This document shows, one piece after another, positions 61,031 through 64,000 of a stretch of DNA of 64,000 bases (its first letter is position 1; each line of letters opens with the position of its first letter). The position numbers and the translations under genes are program-made. The notes under the pieces are model-generated. The model had not been told where the DNA came from and did not search any database. It saw only the letters and a program-made list of their open reading frames with translations. Source of the DNA: Ceraceosorus guamensis (Eukaryota; Basidiomycota; Exobasidiomycetes; Ceraceosorales; Ceraceosoraceae); the NCBI RefSeq assembly GCF_003144195.1, contig NW_020290008.1, forward strand, positions 186,001 through 250,000, in the 5' to 3' direction.

Positions 61031-61303
61031 TCAGCTTTCATCAGGCCGTTGGACAATTTCCTTACGGTATGTCGGAGCCATCTTGGTCGGTGTGCACGAC
61101 CTAAACGACGCAGTCGTGTCCGGCTCTGTCCACTCAAAGATTGCTTTGGCGGCTTTCTTTTGCCCTTCAGAATTGAGTGGGGCAGCATGTATCTCTCCTC
61201 TATGTAGCAGCCCATAGACCCTGGCAGTCACCCCATCCTTGCAAATGTTTGCATCACCTTTCCCGCAGCTGTTCGATGCCCAGCAGATTCGAGCAACGTC
61301 AGT
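61031..61303 (-). CDS. Possible small gene or gene remnant, unassigned
   Basis: I do not recognise this. On the minus strand about 90 codons are open and read like real protein (TDVARICWASNSCGKGDA, then LLHRGEIHAAPLNSEGQKKA, ending with a stop at 61031). Several cysteines and a charged end are seen. A second open patch upstream (61370-61490, DTRCNSGSKSSATEDETW) could be an earlier exon, with a GT...CTGAC...CAG intron between them. No start or signal peptide was found, so it may be partial, or accidental. No family match is claimed. Confidence 0.25.
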   Translation of the reverse strand, partial: TDVARICWASNSCGKGDANICKDGVTARVYGLLHRGEIHAAPLNSEGQKKAAKAIFEWTEPDTTASFRSCTPTKMAPTYRKEIVQRPDES

Positions 61304-62150
61304 GATGACTTATTCAAATGTACACCTGAATGTGTCCCCACTCAAACCCATTTTCATTGGCCAGAATTCAATCACGAGCCTGAGCCAGCTTCAGGAACAC
61401 GGCTGCAGTCGTGAGTGGCGGATTGCTCCATGTCTCATCTTCGGTTGCGGAGGACTTGGAGCCGGAGTTGCATCGAGTGTCGTTGTACAGGTCTCAGCTC
61501 TCGGGTCTCAAATCTTCGCAGATGCCATGTGGTCGGCATCGCCATCACCGTGACGCGGAAAACAAGGAAGTTTTGAGGGTGATTTCGGTCCAGAATCAGG
61601 CAAGCATACACCGCACGTGAGCGTGAAAGATTGCTGGGGGGGATGTCAGCAAGTGGCGCACGTGGTGCTGCGTGTAGGCCCGAAGCTAAATTTAAGAACG
61701 CTGCAGAAGAGCGATGACTGCATGGGCGCGTTGGCGAGGCCCATCATCAATCAAAATCAAACTCAGCACGTGAAGCATCAGCCAAAATTGAGAAATTTTG
61801 ATTCACCGCCTCTTCTGCCTTGCTCGATCTACGCTGCTGGTGGTGGTGGCAGCATGCAGCGCCGAGATGGTCTTTGCCGCCTAGCTGCCCTGCATCAGCT
61901 AGCTACAGCTATAGCTGTGCACAAATACCATAGCTAGCATGCATGTTAGCAAAGACGGCCTCGACGGACGGCCTTTGGGCGGAGTCACGAGTCTGCGCGA
62001 GTGACAAGAGCTGCGAGATCTGACTCATCGGAGGGATGACGGTGACGGCAGAGCCTAGACTGATGAGCTTCAGTCGAGCTACACATACCGTACACACGTA
62101 GCTAATCTTGCAGCACCGCACGGATTGATGGCAGACGCGCGAGAAGGTGC

Positions 62151-62196
62151 GTCACGAGCGAGTCACGAGTCACGAGTAAGTCGGTCACTGACTCGT
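62151..62196. repeat. Clustered GTCACGAG words, direct and inverted
   Basis: GTCACGAG occurs three times in about 25 bases (GTCACGAGCGAGTCACGAGT and onward), followed by the inverse CACTGACTCGTG. This is the densest group of this word in the window and lies about 150 bp before PDX1. Confidence 0.65.
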
Positions 62197-62334
62197 GCAT
62201 GCATCATAACCGAACTGCCGCGCACGTCTGACTCGAGCTCTAAATTCACCTACATCTTCGCTTCCTCCTTCACATCCATCAGACCCATCCGGCTATACTT
62301 GTAACAATCGACTCGGCCAACACTTGTGTCAATC

Positions 62335-63622
62335 ATGTCTTCGGAGCACCCAACGATCTTGCCAGCCGTCAACGGCGTGAACGGCACCAATGGATCGGCT
62401 GCAGCGCCTTCCAGGTCTGCCGCACCTGCTGCTGCTGCTGCCGCTTCAGCACACGGACCCAGCGGAACTTTTGGCGTCAAGTCTGGTCTTGCTCAGATGC
62501 TCAAGGGAGGCGTCATCATGGTGCGTTCACTCAGCAGGCTTGGCTCCTCGCTGTAGGAGGAGAGGCTCTACGAAATTCTCGTAATTCCCGAGGCTCACGC
62601 TGCCTTGCACCCTGCTTGGCACTTCGCAGGACGTCGTCAACGCTGAGCAGGCGCGCATTGCCGAAGAGGCAGGCGCTTGCGCCGTCATGGCCCTGGAAAG
62701 AGTACCAGCTGACATCCGCGTGGAAGGCGGTGTCGCCCGTATGTCAGACCCTAAGATGATCAAGGAGATCATCGAGGCTGTCACCATCCCCGTCATGGCC
62801 AAGTGCCGCATTGGTCACTTCGTCGAGGCTCAGATTTTGCAGGTGAGTACAGACGTTGTCCGGCGCGACATTGAGCGGCGTACGGAGCGGTGTTGTCGTC
62901 GCCAGGTAGCTCTAGGCAAGGAACTTCTGCGCGATTGTTGCCTCGCAGCTGCTCTGCTCTGTTCGAGGCTTGCATCTGAGCTGACGCATCTTGGACCTCA
63001 TCACTTCTGCTCAACATAGTCCATCAACGTCGACTACATTGACGAGTCCGAAGTGTTGACGCCCGCAGATGACTATCACCACATCGCCAAGCACCAGTTC
63101 AAGATTCCTTTTGTGTGCGGATGCCGAAACCTCGGCGAGGCCTTGAGGCGCATCTCTGAGGGCGCAGCCATGATCCGTACCAAGGGCGAGGCAGGCACTG
63201 GAAACGTTGTAGAGGCGGTTCACCATCAGCGCACAGTCCAAGCAGAGATCCGACGAGCTGCTGGTATGAGCGATGAGGAGCTGTACGCATACGCCAAGGA
63301 GATCTCCGCTCCCTACCACCTGCTCAAGGAGACCGCCCGACTGAAGCGCTTGCCAGTCGTCAACTTTGCCGCTGGAGGTGTTGCTACTCCCGCAGATGCA
63401 GCGCTCATGATGCAGCTCGGCAGCGACGGTGTATTCGTCGGTTCGGGCATCTTCAAGGGACAGAATCAGGCAGCTAGAGCCAAGGCCATTGTCCAAGCTG
63501 TGGCACACTACGATTCTCCCGAGAAGCTTGCCGAAGTCTCCACCGACCTCGGCGAGGCTATGGTTGGCTTGACCATCAGCGATAACATGAAAGGCGGCAA
63601 GCTCTCTCAGCGTGGCTGGTAA
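62335..63622 (+). CDS. PDX1: Pyridoxal 5'-phosphate synthase, PDX1/SNZ subunit
   Basis: Synthase subunit of the DXP-independent vitamin B6 pathway; it makes pyridoxal phosphate from ribose 5-phosphate, glyceraldehyde 3-phosphate and ammonia supplied by PDX2/SNO. Model: exons 62335-62520, 62630-62842 and 63020-63622; 333 residues. Active-site segments: [16 protein letters not shown] (catalytic Asp), [15 protein letters not shown] (imine-forming Lys), [17 protein letters not shown] (second Lys) and [19 protein letters not shown] for phosphate binding. It ends in LSQRGW, complete. About 45 N-terminal residues are Ala/Ser/Asn-rich and precede the family's usual start; they may be disordered. No SNO gene lies next to it in the window. 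Confidence 0.97.
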
Positions 63623-64000
63623 AAGATCGAACCCAAGAGCAGCCTCCTTTCACGTATCTATCCCATTTCAACATGATTTTATTGTCGACCCCACCTCCGT
63701 CTTCTTGCCTCACCTGCATTTTCTATCATCATCACCACCATCTCATTCGAAGGTCAAGATCCTGTCAACAAAGCCAAGATGTAGAGTCCCTTCTTTCCAA
63801 GATCGCGCTGCTGATCTTGGTGTAGAGTCCACACGTCAAAAATGCAAATTTCAATGCTCACATCGTCATCGCCGCTCACCACCTCGCAACAGGCGGCTTG
63901 TTTGCCAAGAACGAGTGTCAGCTCAAAGATTGAGTATCAGCGTACACGCGGTGCCGTTCTCATACTCTTCTGTGAAGGCTTGTGCTACTCATGCATCGCT
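63623..64000. other. 3' flank of PDX1, window end
   Basis: Pyrimidine-rich DNA right after the stop codon fits a 3' untranslated region. TGTAGAGTCC occurs twice (63779 and 63822). No further gene seen. Confidence 0.45.

Larger units (their letters stand above)
60781..62334. other. Intergenic, 1.6 kb
   Basis: Between two plus-strand genes. It holds one coding-like minus-strand patch (about 61031-61303, listed separately), an AGCTA-rich patch near 61897-61940 and a dense group of GTCACGAG words at 62151-62196. Otherwise nothing recognised. Confidence 0.45.

Overview
The window is nuclear DNA of a basidiomycete fungus. I favour a smut-lineage (Ustilaginomycotina) species, but that is an inference from gene content and style, not a proof. 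Almost every gene is split by short introns (66 to about 120 nt, one of 218 nt) with GTGAGT/GTAAGT donors. The genes found are ordinary eukaryotic housekeeping genes: eIF4A, dynactin p150, BUB2, HEL2, ARF6, CCH1, RIP1, ERG1 and PDX1/SNZ. They lie on both strands, 0.1 to 2.5 kb apart, with no operon-like or obvious biosynthetic cluster.

Left edge (1-2.8 kb): a broken relic with a P-loop NTPase followed by a nuclease-like segment, resembling the Crinkler-type NTPase-nuclease genes that behave like mobile elements. From 3 to 11 kb (minus strand): a PIL1/LSP1 eisosome protein with a very long tail, then a fungal protein with a UBA-like segment. From 11 to 19 kb: a germinal-centre (Ste20/GCK-III) kinase on plus, BUB2 on minus, and a cyclase-superfamily enzyme on plus. 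From 20 to 28 kb: ERG1 squalene epoxidase, a Dal5-type MFS transporter, and a multi-pass membrane protein on minus.

From 28 to 43 kb: dynactin p150 on plus, then eIF4A (minus) and HEL2/ZNF598 (plus) as a divergent pair, then a GH5 sterylglucosidase/EGH1-type enzyme (minus) ending 81 bp from HEL2. From 43 to 55 kb: ARF6 on plus, the giant CCH1 calcium channel on minus, and a TMEM256/DUF423 membrane protein on plus. From 56 to 64 kb: a DUF1772 membrane protein, Rieske protein RIP1 (minus), a DUF676-type lipase, and the vitamin B6 enzyme PDX1/SNZ.

The exon models were built by hand: each was required to keep frame, use GT-AG borders and restore the family motif across the junction. Summed exon lengths are divisible by three in every model given. 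Intergenic DNA carries many short TCACGAATC / TCACGACTC-like words, often in inverted pairs; this is the most unusual non-coding signal. I found no CRISPR array, rRNA, convincing tRNA or complete transposon. No gene group here stands out as a new multi-gene system; the best leads are the NTPase-nuclease relic, the dispersed intergenic words and an unassigned minus-strand coding-like patch near 61 kb.
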